64,000 bases of DNA from Amycolatopsis mongoliensis. Its GTDB lineage: Bacteria > Actinomycetota > Actinomycetes > Mycobacteriales > Pseudonocardiaceae. The notes below the pieces were generated by a model that saw only the letters and a list, made by a program, of their open reading frames with translations, was not told where the DNA came from and ran no database searches. Made by a program: the position numbers and the translations under genes. The stretch is from assembly GCF_030285665.1 (NCBI RefSeq), contig NZ_CP127295.1:9362001-9426000 (forward strand), given 5' to 3'. Below, piece after piece: positions 32,587 to 40,765 of this stretch (its first letter is position 1; the number at the start of each line of letters is the position of its first letter).

Positions 32587-33144
32587 ATGTCCCTGGAAGC
32601 GACCATCGCCGACCTGGCCCGCCGGGTCGGCGTCCTGGAGGCCGAGGCCGAGATCCGCCGGGTGCAGGCGCGGTACATGTTCCTCTGCGATACGCCGTGT
32701 CCAGAGTTCGGCGTGCTCGACGACGACCAGCGCATCGACCGCATCCTGGAGCTCTACACCGAAGACGCCGTCTGGGAAGGCGTCGGGGAGTACTACGACG
32801 GCCAGTTCGGCCGGGCCGAAGGCGCCGCCGCCATCCGGGCGCACTTCCAGCGGTTCTGGGGCGAGAAGAAGGACCCCGAGCTGCTGCTGAACGCCCACTA
32901 CCTGACCTCGGAACAGATCCACGTCGACGGCGAAGAGGCGAGCGGGCAGTGGATCCACGTGCAGCCGTGGCTGTTCTCCGACGGCACGGCGCTCCTGCGC
33001 TCCAGCCGCCTCAACAACGCTTTCCGCCGCACCGGCGGCACGTGGAAGATCACCCGGACCCGGACCGAGAACGTGTTCATCGCTCCCCTGGCGCCGGGCT
33101 GGGCTAGTGCGTACCCGTCGGCGTCGGCACTGATGGAGCCATGA
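32587..33144 (+). CDS. NTF2/SnoaL-like protein, possible IacI counterpart
   Basis: A 185-residue cone-shaped alpha+beta fold protein of the SnoaL_4 type. Features are a leading helix (L-A-R-R-V-G-V-L-E-A-E-A-E-I-R-R), Y-T-E-D-A-V-W-E-G near 58 and a C-terminal R-S-S-R-L-N-N-A-F. Relatives are dehydratases, isomerases or ring-hydroxylase small subunits. The iac clusters I know contain a protein of unknown function called IacI; this may be its counterpart, but I cannot confirm that without a search. It overlaps the response regulator start by ATGA. Confidence 0.65.
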   Translation: MSLEATIADLARRVGVLEAEAEIRRVQARYMFLCDTPCPEFGVLDDDQRIDRILELYTEDAVWEGVGEYYDGQFGRAEGAAAIRAHFQRFWGEKKDPELLLNAHYLTSEQIHVDGEEASGQWIHVQPWLFSDGTALLRSSRLNNAFRRTGGTWKITRTRTENVFIAPLAPGWASAYPSASALMEP

Positions 33145-33767
33145 CCGCCGTGACGACCCGGGAGCCGGTGGTGCACGTCGTCGACGACGACGAGGACCTG
33201 CGCCAGTCCCTGGTGTTCCTTCTGGAAAGCGTCGGGGTACAGGCCTTCACGTACCCCGACGCGACGTCGTTCCTGGCGGAGTTCGACCCGGCCGAGCCGG
33301 CGGTGGTGATCGTCGACGTGCGGATGCCGGTCATCAGCGGCTTCCAGCTGCAGGAGAAGCTCGTCGAGCTGGGCTACCCGGCACCGGTGGTGTTCTGCTC
33401 GGCGCACGGCGACATCCCGATGTCGGTGCGCGCGCTTACCGCCGGCGCGGTCGACTTCCTGGAGAAGCCCTACCAGCCGCAGCGGATGGTCGAGGTCGTC
33501 CAAGCTCAGCTCGTCCAGGCCCGCCGCCGGTTCGCCGAGCACGCCGAACGGGATGCCGTGCACGCCCGGGTGGCTACGTTGACCCAGCGCGAACGCGAGG
33601 TGCTGCGGCTGGTCATCGATGGGTTGCCCAGCCAGGTGATCGCCCACCGGCTGGGCACCAGTGTCAAGACCGTCGACGTGCACCGGGCCCGGATCAAGGC
33701 GAAGACCGGCTCGGACAGCCTCGGCACCCTGGTACGCGACATCCTCACCCACCAGGTCACGGTGTGA
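33141..33767 (+). CDS. FixJ/LuxR-type response regulator of the iac region
   Basis: A 208-residue response regulator: N-terminal receiver with the acidic D-D-D-E-D cluster near 14-18, phospho-acceptor Asp in V-I-V-D-V-R-M-P near 59, Ser in F-C-S-A-H-G-D near 89 and Lys in L-E-K-P-Y near 112. A LuxR helix-turn-helix is C-terminal (L-T-Q-R-E-R-E-V-L-R, about 148-205). It is the last gene of the amine oxidase operon, coupled to the NTF2-like gene. Its partner is presumably the PAS kinase at 35850, three genes away on the other strand. LuxR-type two-component control of iac genes is known in Burkholderia-group bacteria. Its 3' end overlaps the convergent amidase by 11 bp. Confidence 0.88.
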   Translation: MTAVTTREPVVHVVDDDEDLRQSLVFLLESVGVQAFTYPDATSFLAEFDPAEPAVVIVDVRMPVISGFQLQEKLVELGYPAPVVFCSAHGDIPMSVRALTAGAVDFLEKPYQPQRMVEVVQAQLVQARRRFAEHAERDAVHARVATLTQREREVLRLVIDGLPSQVIAHRLGTSVKTVDVHRARIKAKTGSDSLGTLVRDILTHQVTV

Positions 33768-34977
33768 GCGCGTCCTCCACCCAGCGAGCCGCGCCGAGCA
33801 ACGCGGCTTCCTCCCGGAGTTTGCCCACGAGCTGAAGTCCCAGCGGCAGCCCGGCGTCGTCACGCAGGCCGGGCACGGTGGCCACCGCCAGCCCGAGCGC
33901 CTGCCACGGACGGCTCAGCACCGGGTCGCCGGTGGCCGCCAGCCCGCGCGGCGCCGGACCGGGCGCAGCGGGCGCCAGCACGGCGTCGTAGGACGCGCAG
34001 ATCTCGGCGAGCCGTCGCCCGCCCGCGGCGATCGTCGCCTGGGCCTGTTCGTAGTCCTCGCGGGACATCGCGGCGCCGGTTCGGAGGAGGTTCGCCAGCT
34101 GCGCGCTCAGGCGGTCGGCCATCGCCAGTTCTTCGGCGCGTTCCCGAGCCGCCTCATACGCCATCACGACCGGATGCGCGGCCGTCAGCGACGCGATCAG
34201 GGCTGGGTCGGGGAACTCCTCGGCGACCGCACCGGCCGATTTCAGCTTGCCCGCGGCAGCGTCGACGGTTGCCCGCGTTTCGCCGCTTCCATGCCACACG
34301 AGCAGGCGCGGCGGACGAGGCGGGACCTCGGGTTCGCCCGTCAACGCGCTCCAGGCCAGTGCGGCGTCCGAAGCCGTCGCGACGAACAGGCCGTGGCTGT
34401 CCAGGCTGGGGCTGAGCCCGGTGACGCCATCGGCCGGGATCCGGCCCCGGCTCATCACCAGCGCCGCGACCCCGCAGAACGAGGCGGGCCGGGTGACCGA
34501 CCCGGCGGTCTGCGACCCGAGGGCCAGCGGGACGTGCCCCGCGGCCACGGCCGCGGCCGAACCACTCGACGAACCGCCCGGCGTGTGCCCCGGCGCGGCC
34601 GGGTTCCCGGTCGGCCCGGGTGAGAAGAAGGCGAACTCGGTGGTGACGGTCTTCCCGATCGGCACGGCGCCCGCATGACGCCAGCGCTCGACGATCACGG
34701 CGTCGGAGGCCGCCGGGGGTGCGTCGGCGCGCAGCGCGGAGCCGCAGCGGGTCGGCAGTCCCGCCAGGTCAATGATGTCCTTGACCGCCAGCGGTACTCC
34801 GCCCAGCGGTCCTGTAGCGGGGTCGAGGGACGGGACGTGCGCCACCCAGGCGTGCAGCTCGGCGTCGGTCGCGGCGATGCGGGCACGCGCCCGGGCGACG
34901 GCGTCCTCGGGGGTGGTCCGGCCGGCCGCGATGTCGGCGACGAGGTCGCGCAGCGACCAGGGCCGGTAGCGGGTCAC
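33757..34977 (-). CDS. iacH: Amidase-signature hydrolase, IacH-like
   Basis: A 406-residue amidase-signature protein. The catalytic Lys lies in A-V-K-D-I-I-D near 64, the Gly/Ser-rich signature in G-G-S-S-S-G-S-A-A-A-V near 134, and the nucleophile segment G-S-Q-T-A-G-S-V near 155. GTG 34977 is chosen because it overlaps the preceding stop as GTGA; a start 12 nt upstream is possible. An amidase of this type (IacH) belongs to known indole-3-acetate clusters, where it is thought to open an amide formed from the indole ring. The name rests on gene context. Confidence 0.75.
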   Translation of the reverse strand: MTRYRPWSLRDLVADIAAGRTTPEDAVARARARIAATDAELHAWVAHVPSLDPATGPLGGVPLAVKDIIDLAGLPTRCGSALRADAPPAASDAVIVERWRHAGAVPIGKTVTTEFAFFSPGPTGNPAAPGHTPGGSSSGSAAAVAAGHVPLALGSQTAGSVTRPASFCGVAALVMSRGRIPADGVTGLSPSLDSHGLFVATASDAALAWSALTGEPEVPPRPPRLLVWHGSGETRATVDAAAGKLKSAGAVAEEFPDPALIASLTAAHPVVMAYEAARERAEELAMADRLSAQLANLLRTGAAMSREDYEQAQATIAAGGRRLAEICASYDAVLAPAAPGPAPRGLAATGDPVLSRPWQALGLAVATVPGLRDDAGLPLGLQLVGKLREEAALLGAARWVEDALTP

Positions 34978-35237
34978 GGCTGCGCCCACTCGGCGTCGGC
35001 GACCCAGTAGTCCACGCCGCCGGCGCTGACCGCGTGCCGCCAGTCCGACGTGCGCCGCAGCAGCGGTTCGACCCGCGCGGTCACGGCGTCGGCCGCATCC
35101 GGGCCGTCGGCCGGAACCTGCCAGTGCACCCAGTTCAGCTCGCGCCCCTCGGCATCGTGGGTGAACAGGTCCACGTGCCGCCAGCCGTACCCGTGGGTGT
35201 CGTTGTAGCAGGTCAGGGTCATGCGGGCGGGCTTCAC
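34974..35237 (-). CDS. Small protein of unknown function between flavin reductase and amidase
   Basis: An 87-residue protein translated from GTG 35237, which overlaps the flavin reductase stop; its own stop overlaps the amidase start. It contains G-Y-G-W-R-H-V-D-L-F-T-H-D and a Trp-rich C-terminal strand (V-D-Y-W-V-A-D-A-E-W). I do not recognise the family. The double overlap shows that it is a genuine member of the operon and probably part of the same chemistry. ATG 35222 is an alternative start. Confidence 0.7.
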   Translation of the reverse strand: MKPARMTLTCYNDTHGYGWRHVDLFTHDAEGRELNWVHWQVPADGPDAADAVTARVEPLLRRTSDWRHAVSAGGVDYWVADAEWAQP

Positions 35238-35746
35238 GCGCTCAGCCCGGCCGCGCCCAGGGCGTGGAACCTGCGCTGGAAGTACACCAGCGCGCCGCTG
35301 CCCTCGCGCGTCAGGACCTTGTCGACCGCGACGAACAGCACCGAATGCGAGCCGTGCGGCTGCTCGGTGACGATCCGGCCGATCACCGACGCCGAAGCGC
35401 CACGCAGCACGGGGACGCCTTCGGTGTCGAGGTCCCAGCCGGCCGAGGCGAATCGCTCGGCGGTCGGCACCCGGGTCGCGCCGGCGAAGTGCATCGCCAG
35501 CTCCTCCTGCCCGGCGCCGAGGACGTTGACGCAGAGACGGCCGTTCGCCACCAGGACGTCGTGCGAACGGCTCGACCGGTTGACGCACACCAGCACCGTC
35601 GGCGGCGAGTCGGTGACCGAGCAGGCCGCGCTCACCGTCATGCCGGCCAGGCCGTGCGGCCCGCCGGTGGTGACCACGTTGACCGCCGCGGAGAGGTTGG
35701 CCATGGCGGTGCGGAAGTCGCGCTGGGTCCGGGTCAGCTCGGACAC
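35234..35746 (-). CDS. iacG: Flavin reductase (HpaC-like), IacG-like
   Basis: A 170-residue flavin reductase-like FMN-binding split-barrel protein. It has F-R-T-A-M-A-N-L near 11, G-L-A-G-M-T-V-S-A-x-x-S-V-T-D-S-P-P-T-V-L-V-C-V-N near 32-56, and the late S-H-S-V-L-F-V-A near 140. It should supply FADH2 or FMNH2 to the oxygenase at 37460 and possibly to the one at 24278. In iac clusters the reductase is IacG. The gene leads the small leftward operon (reductase, 87-residue protein, amidase) and starts 103 bp downstream of the kinase gene. Confidence 0.85.
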   Translation of the reverse strand: MSELTRTQRDFRTAMANLSAAVNVVTTGGPHGLAGMTVSAACSVTDSPPTVLVCVNRSSRSHDVLVANGRLCVNVLGAGQEELAMHFAGATRVPTAERFASAGWDLDTEGVPVLRGASASVIGRIVTEQPHGSHSVLFVAVDKVLTREGSGALVYFQRRFHALGAAGLSA

Positions 35747-35849
35747 GGTTCCTCCAAGGGCGGTGTCGGTACCGGAACTACTTCGAGACCGTACGGATCG
35801 GCCACAGTGCCGGATATCGAGAGTTCCCCCGCCCCGGCTGAAGATTTCC

Positions 35850-37328
35850 TTACGTGGCTTCGGCCGACGGCAGCGAGAACCCGAACCGCGACCCGCCGTC
35901 CGCTCGCCGCTCGGCCCAGATGCTGCCGTGCTGCCGGGTGATGATCCGGTAGCTCAGCGCCAGGCCGATTCCGCTGCCGTGGTCCTTGGCGGTGAAGGAC
36001 TCTTCGAACGGGTCACGGGGGAACCCGCGGCCGCGGTCGTCGACCGTGACCACCCCAGCTCCGTCGCGGGTGCCGGTCCCGATCACGACCTGCCGCCGGT
36101 GCGGCAGGCATTCGGCCATCTCGTCGACGGCGTTGAAGCACAGATTGAGCACCACCTGGCCGGTCAGCACCCGTTCGCAACGGACCGGCACCGGGGACGG
36201 CGAGCGCTCGAATCGCACGTCGACGCCCGCAGGCTCGGCACGGAGGCGGACGAAGTACAGGCATTCATCGACGACATCGTTGAGGTCGGCGACCTGGCGC
36301 ACGTGCTCGAGGTGCCCGACGAACGCACGGACCGACTCGACGATCGTGCTGGCCCGCTCGATCTGGCGCACCGCGCTGTCGATGCCGTAGACGACGCGAT
36401 CGGCCTCGAGCGCCTCGGCACCCGGCCGGACGCCCGCGAGGAAGTTCCCCGCGGCGGCGAGGGGCTGGCCGAGCTCGTGGGCGATGGCCATCGCCATGTC
36501 CCCCATCGCGGTGTAGCGCGCCAGGTAGTTCTCGCGGTGCAGCTCGCGCTCCCGGCGGACTTCGCCCTGCACCCGTTCGGAGACGTCGTGCAGGAGCATC
36601 AGCAGTGCGTCGCCGTCCCCTTCCGCCAGCCGTTCCAGGCTGCCTTCCAGCCACACCGCCGCCCGCCCGTCGCGAGCGGGGATCTCCAGCTGGACCCGTG
36701 CCACGGGATCGGCGCGGTCCCGCGCCGCCGGCCACGCGGTGACCCGGCCGTCCAGGCGCAGCGTGGCGTGGTCGCCCAGCAGCCCGAGCGGCCGGTCGGC
36801 GTCAGCGCCGAGCATCGCCACGGCCGTGTCGGTGGCGAACCGGAGTGCTCCCGAGCGGTCGAGCATCAACGCGACGGCCGAGGTGTGGTGGGCCAGCGCG
36901 TCGACCCAGGTCGTGGTCAGCCGCAGCCGGCGCTCGACCTCCTGCTCGCGCTCGATGTCCCGGAACTGCACCATGACCGCGGGTCCCTGGGCCAGCTCGA
37001 CCCGCACGGCCACCGCGTCGGTGGGGATCACGCGGCCGGACTTCGTCCGGTAGTGCCACTCGGTTCGGCTGGCGCCGTTGTCAACCGCGTCCTGCAGCCA
37101 GGCCCGGCCGAGCACCCGGTCGTACTGCTGCGCGGAGCTGCTCATGTCGTTGGCCTTGAGCGGACGCAGTTCGGCGACGCTCCACTCGAGCATCTCGCAC
37201 GCCGCGGGGTTGGCCCACAGGATGTTCTTCGTCGCGCCGTCGTGCACGAGCACGCACATCGGGCTGGCGTGCAGCATCGCCACGAAGTCCGGTGCCGTCA
37301 GCTCGGGTGAACGCGGGTCGACCGTCAT
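35850..37328 (-). CDS. PAS-domain sensor histidine kinase of the iac region
   Basis: A 492-residue kinase without clear membrane spans, so probably cytoplasmic. The first PAS domain (about 12-125) contains L-W-A-N-P-A-A-C-E-M-L; a second, PAS-like region lies about 140-260. The HisKA phospho-acceptor lies in A-H-E-L-G-Q-P-L near 281 and the HATPase_c domain at about 370-490 has N-L-C-F-N-A-V and G-x-G-I-G-L-A-L. It most probably phosphorylates the FixJ-type regulator at 33141. ATG 37328 is preferred over an upstream in-frame codon that would extend into the iacA promoter. Divergent from iacA with a 131-bp gap. Confidence 0.88.
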   Translation of the reverse strand: MTVDPRSPELTAPDFVAMLHASPMCVLVHDGATKNILWANPAACEMLEWSVAELRPLKANDMSSSAQQYDRVLGRAWLQDAVDNGASRTEWHYRTKSGRVIPTDAVAVRVELAQGPAVMVQFRDIEREQEVERRLRLTTTWVDALAHHTSAVALMLDRSGALRFATDTAVAMLGADADRPLGLLGDHATLRLDGRVTAWPAARDRADPVARVQLEIPARDGRAAVWLEGSLERLAEGDGDALLMLLHDVSERVQGEVRRERELHRENYLARYTAMGDMAMAIAHELGQPLAAAGNFLAGVRPGAEALEADRVVYGIDSAVRQIERASTIVESVRAFVGHLEHVRQVADLNDVVDECLYFVRLRAEPAGVDVRFERSPSPVPVRCERVLTGQVVLNLCFNAVDEMAECLPHRRQVVIGTGTRDGAGVVTVDDRGRGFPRDPFEESFTAKDHGSGIGLALSYRIITRQHGSIWAERRADGGSRFGFSLPSAEAT

Positions 37329-37459
37329 CGGGCCAGCGTAAGCGCGGTATCCGGGGCCCGCACTGAAGGAATCCCCTACGGCGGCAGAGGCAATACCGAT
37401 TCCGCGCGTCCCGGCTCGTTCGTACCGTCGGGAATCACCCACCGCGACGAGGAGCCGAA

Positions 37460-38575
37460 ATGGTCACCTTCGACGAAGTGCTTTCCGAGCTCGCCGAGCG
37501 CCGGGAGCAGTTCCAGCAGCAGCGCCACGTCCCGCCGGACTTCATCGCGCGGCTCAAGGAAATCGGCATCTACCGGGCCGCCACGCCCGCGAAGTTCGGC
37601 GGCGAGCCGCTGCCGCCGGCGGAGTTCCTCGACCGGATCGAGCGAATCTCGGTCGTCGACGGGTCGACCGGCTGGGTCGCCAGCTTCGGCTCGGCGTTGG
37701 TCTACCTCGCGGCGTTGCCCGTCGAGACGCAGGCCGAGGTGTACAAGGACGGTCCCGACGTGGCCTTCTCCGCCGGGCTCTTCCCGGTCCAGCCGGCCAC
37801 CCCGACCGAGCGCGGCTTCCGCGTCGACGGCCGGTGGAAGTTCGCCAGCGGCTGCATGGGCGCCGACGTCCTCGGTGTCGGCATCGCCGGCGACTCCTCG
37901 ACCGCCGGCAAGCCGCGCACCGCCGTGCTGCGGCCCGGGCAGGTCGAGATCGTCCAGGAGTGGGACGCCGTCGGCATGCGCGGCACCGGCTCGTTCGACC
38001 TCGTCGTGCGCGACGTGGAAGTGCCTCGCGAGTGGACGTTCCTCCGCGGCGGCAAGCCCACGATCGACGAGCCGCTCTACCGCTACCCCACGATCGCCTA
38101 CGCCGCCCAGGTCCTCGCGGTCGTCGGCGCCGGTGTCGCCCGCGCCGCGCTGGACCACGCCCGCGAGGCCGGCGCCGGGTACCGGGGCGTCACCGGCGCG
38201 CCGAAGCTGGCCGACCGGGCCTACTACCGCACCGGCGTCGCCACCGCCGAAGCCGCCCTGCGCTCGGCCCGTGCGTGGTTCTACGAACTCAGTCACGAGG
38301 TCTGGGACACGGTCGTCGCCGGCGACGAGGCCACCGACGAGCAGAACGCGCAGCTGCGCCTCGCTTCCGCGCACCTGGCCAAGACCGCGTCGGACGTCGT
38401 CGCACAGCTGGTCGAGATCTCCGGCACCGCGCCGATCCACCCGGCTCACCCGCTGCAGGCCCTACTGGGCGACGCCCTCGTGCCCAAGCAGCACGCCTTC
38501 CTCGGCCCGGCCCTCTACGAGGCCGCCGGCGCCGTCCTGATGGGACAGCCGCCCACGATCCCCGGCTTCCGCTGA
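37460..38575 (+). CDS. iacA: Flavin-dependent oxygenase of the acyl-CoA-dehydrogenase fold, IacA-like
   Basis: A 371-residue two-component oxygenase. A helical N-domain has P-A-K-F-G-G-E-P-L near 46. The beta domain has V-D-G-R-W-K-F-A-S-G near 122 and G-M-R-G-T-G-S-F-D near 173. A helical C-domain ends with a His-rich A-P-I-H-P-A-H-P near 335. In known iac clusters IacA, with reduced flavin from IacG, attacks the indole ring of indole-3-acetate. The assignment rests on the fold plus the same gene order A-B-C-D-E-F. GAGGAG precedes ATG 37460. The divergent kinase suggests two-component control of this promoter. Confidence 0.75.
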   Translation: MVTFDEVLSELAERREQFQQQRHVPPDFIARLKEIGIYRAATPAKFGGEPLPPAEFLDRIERISVVDGSTGWVASFGSALVYLAALPVETQAEVYKDGPDVAFSAGLFPVQPATPTERGFRVDGRWKFASGCMGADVLGVGIAGDSSTAGKPRTAVLRPGQVEIVQEWDAVGMRGTGSFDLVVRDVEVPREWTFLRGGKPTIDEPLYRYPTIAYAAQVLAVVGAGVARAALDHAREAGAGYRGVTGAPKLADRAYYRTGVATAEAALRSARAWFYELSHEVWDTVVAGDEATDEQNAQLRLASAHLAKTASDVVAQLVEISGTAPIHPAHPLQALLGDALVPKQHAFLGPALYEAAGAVLMGQPPTIPGFR

Positions 38576-38594
38576 GCGACGACAAGGAGACCCA

Positions 38595-38975
38595 GTGCCC
38601 ACGCAGCCCCTGCGGGTGCTCTTCTGCATCGGCATCAACCAGAACTTCTTCGACCTGCCCACCGGCGAGCTCACCACCGGTGACGTCTGGCAGGCGTTCG
38701 TGTCCATGATGGACCAGCTGAAAGCGTTGCCGGGCATCGCCTTCATCGGCGACATCGACGACGACTCGCACCAGGTCGGGCCGTCGGACGGGTGGCCGTG
38801 GACCTGCTACCTCCTCGCCGACGCCGACAGCCAGGAGACGGTCAAGGAAGCCTGCAACCTGTTCCGCACCACCCCGGTCGGCGACGGCGGGGCCAAGCTG
38901 TGGCGCTTCGCGAAGGTCGAAGCCCGCATCGGCCGCGCCCTGACCGTCCGCGACGACGTCGACCTGCCCGGCTGA
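38595..38975 (+). CDS. iacB: Small conserved protein, IacB-like by position
   Basis: A 126-residue soluble protein starting L-R-V-L-F-C-I-G-I-N-Q-N-F-F-D, with I-G-D-I-D-D-D-S-H near 55 and a W-P-W-T-C-Y-L-L strand near 67. The pattern suggests a small alpha+beta (ferredoxin-like) barrel. Its place between the flavin oxygenase and the Rieske alpha subunit is that of iacB in proteobacterial clusters, whose role is poorly defined. AAGGAG precedes ATG 38595. The symbol is by synteny only. Confidence 0.6.
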   Translation: MPTQPLRVLFCIGINQNFFDLPTGELTTGDVWQAFVSMMDQLKALPGIAFIGDIDDDSHQVGPSDGWPWTCYLLADADSQETVKEACNLFRTTPVGDGGAKLWRFAKVEARIGRALTVRDDVDLPG

Positions 38976-38988
38976 CACGGAGACCACC

Positions 38989-40260
38989 ATGAGCCACGAC
39001 ACCACGACCCCGGCCGAGCTGGCCGCCGCCGACCGGGTCGCCGGACGCCTCTACACCGACCCCGAGATCTTCGAAGGCGAGATCAGCCGGATCTTCGAAC
39101 GCACCTGGGTGTGGGTCGCCCACGAGAGCGAGCTCCCCGGCCCGGGCACCTTCAAATCCGCCCACGTCGGCCGCCAGCCGGTGATCGTCACCCGCGACCG
39201 CAAGGGCACCCTGCACACATTGCTCAACCGGTGCCGCCACCGCGGCGCGAGCCTGTGCGAGAAGCCGAAGGGCCAGGCCAACGGCTTCACCTGCCCGTAC
39301 CACGCCTGGTCGTACGGGCTCGACGGCAAGCTGCGCGGCATCCCCTACCCCGAGGGGTACGAGGGAGTCATCGAAAAGGGCGAGCTGTCACTGAAGAAAC
39401 TGCGGACCGAGTCCTACGGCGGCATGGTCTTCGCGACCTTCCACGACGGCATCGAGTCCCTCGAGGAGTTCCTCGGCGACGCCAAGCTGTGGATCGACCG
39501 CTTCATGAAGCAGGGCGGCGGCTACCCGATCAAGGTCCTGGGCAAGCACCGGTTCAAGTTCCGCGGGAACTGGAAGATCCAGCTCGAGAACACCACCGAC
39601 GGCTACCACTTCCCCATCGTGCACCGCTCGTGGATGGCCTCGGTGGACGCCGAGACCGCCGACATGATGTCGTTCATGACCGACCCGTCGGCGATCACCC
39701 ACGCCCTCGGCAACGGCCACAGCGTCATGCAGATGGTGCCCGGGCACTCCGACCTCGACGCCGACGACGGCACCGAGCCGCTGCAGGGCCGGTTCGACCA
39801 CCTCATCAAGGACCTCGCGCAGACCCTCGAGCCCGCTCAGGTGCGCAAAGTCGTCCGCGCGATGCACGGGACAGGGTTCAACCTGAACCTGTTCCCCAAC
39901 GTGTCGATGTCAGCTGCCTTCTTTCGGGTGCTGCGGCCGATCTCGGTCGACGAGACCGAGATCGAGCACATCGCCATCGGCCCCGACGGGCCACCCGAGC
40001 TGGACGCGGTCAACCGCGAACGGCTGCGCATCCACGAGCACTTCCAGGGCCCGTTCGGCTTCGGTACCCCCGACGACGCCGAAGGCTGGGACCGCGTCCA
40101 GCGCGGAGCCCAAGGCGCACCGGACATGCCGATCCTGGTCAACCGCGGGCTGGCCCGGGAGAAGGCGAGCCCCGAAGGCTGGCCGACCTCGCACGTCACC
40201 GACGAAACCGGCATGCGCGCCGCCTACGGCCAGTGGAAGGAGATGATGCGCGATGCCTGA
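38989..40260 (+). CDS. iacC: Rieske non-heme iron dioxygenase, alpha subunit, IacC-like
   Basis: A 423-residue ring-hydroxylating oxygenase alpha subunit. The Rieske cluster motif C-x-H-x17-C-x2-H spans about residues 82-105 (C-R-H-R-G-A-S ... C-P-Y-H-A-W). The mononuclear iron ligands lie in D-G-Y-H-F-P-I-V-H near 204-212, with a later acidic ligand in the C-terminal domain. Length is normal for the benzoate/anthranilate-type group. The beta subunit gene overlaps its 3' end by 8 bp and the reductase is two genes downstream. In iac clusters this enzyme produces the catechol-forming intermediate. Confidence 0.88.
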   Translation: MSHDTTTPAELAAADRVAGRLYTDPEIFEGEISRIFERTWVWVAHESELPGPGTFKSAHVGRQPVIVTRDRKGTLHTLLNRCRHRGASLCEKPKGQANGFTCPYHAWSYGLDGKLRGIPYPEGYEGVIEKGELSLKKLRTESYGGMVFATFHDGIESLEEFLGDAKLWIDRFMKQGGGYPIKVLGKHRFKFRGNWKIQLENTTDGYHFPIVHRSWMASVDAETADMMSFMTDPSAITHALGNGHSVMQMVPGHSDLDADDGTEPLQGRFDHLIKDLAQTLEPAQVRKVVRAMHGTGFNLNLFPNVSMSAAFFRVLRPISVDETEIEHIAIGPDGPPELDAVNRERLRIHEHFQGPFGFGTPDDAEGWDRVQRGAQGAPDMPILVNRGLAREKASPEGWPTSHVTDETGMRAAYGQWKEMMRDA

Positions 40261-40765
40261 GACCGTCACCGCGCCCGCCCCGGTCCCGACGACGGACCCG
40301 CGCGTCGTCCGGGCGATCGACCTCGCCTGGCGCGAGGCCGAACTGCTCGACCGCAAGGACTACGAGACCTGGATCGGCCTGTACACCGACGACGGCAGCT
40401 ACGTGATCCCGATCGACCCGGACACCGACGACTTCGCCGGCACGCTGAACATGGTCTACGACGACGCCCGGATGCGGCGGATGCGCGTCACCCGCATGAC
40501 CGAGGGCTACGCCATCGCCGCGGTCGACGCCGCCCGCACCGTGCGCACCGTGTCGAGGTTCGTGCCGGAGTCGGTCACCGACGACGAGGTCGTGCTGCGT
40601 TCGGCACAGGTGCTGATCGCCTACAAACGCGGCCGGCACGACATCTGGGCGGCCGACCTCGTGCACCACATCCGGCTGTCCCCTTCGGGCGACCGGATCG
40701 TCCTGAAGGTCGTCCGGCTCGTCGACAGCGAAGACGCCGTCCCGGCCGCCGGGTTCCTGCTGTGA
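40253..40765 (+). CDS. iacD: Rieske dioxygenase beta subunit, IacD-like
   Basis: A 170-residue NTF2-fold beta subunit with the usual pattern: E-A-E-L-L-D-R-K-D-Y-E-T-W-I-G-L-Y-T-D-D near 30-48, the R-M-R-R-M-R-V-T-R segment near 80 and a C-terminal strand pair. It completes the alpha/beta hexamer of the dioxygenase. Start ATG 40253 overlaps the alpha-subunit stop; the SDR start overlaps its own stop by GTGA. Confidence 0.88.
   Translation: MPETVTAPAPVPTTDPRVVRAIDLAWREAELLDRKDYETWIGLYTDDGSYVIPIDPDTDDFAGTLNMVYDDARMRRMRVTRMTEGYAIAAVDAARTVRTVSRFVPESVTDDEVVLRSAQVLIAYKRGRHDIWAADLVHHIRLSPSGDRIVLKVVRLVDSEDAVPAAGFLL

Noticed and set aside
35034..37310. A 758-codon open frame on the plus strand opposite the histidine kinase and flavin reductase
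   Set aside because: The opposite strand carries full kinase and reductase motifs; this frame is their low-complexity shadow.
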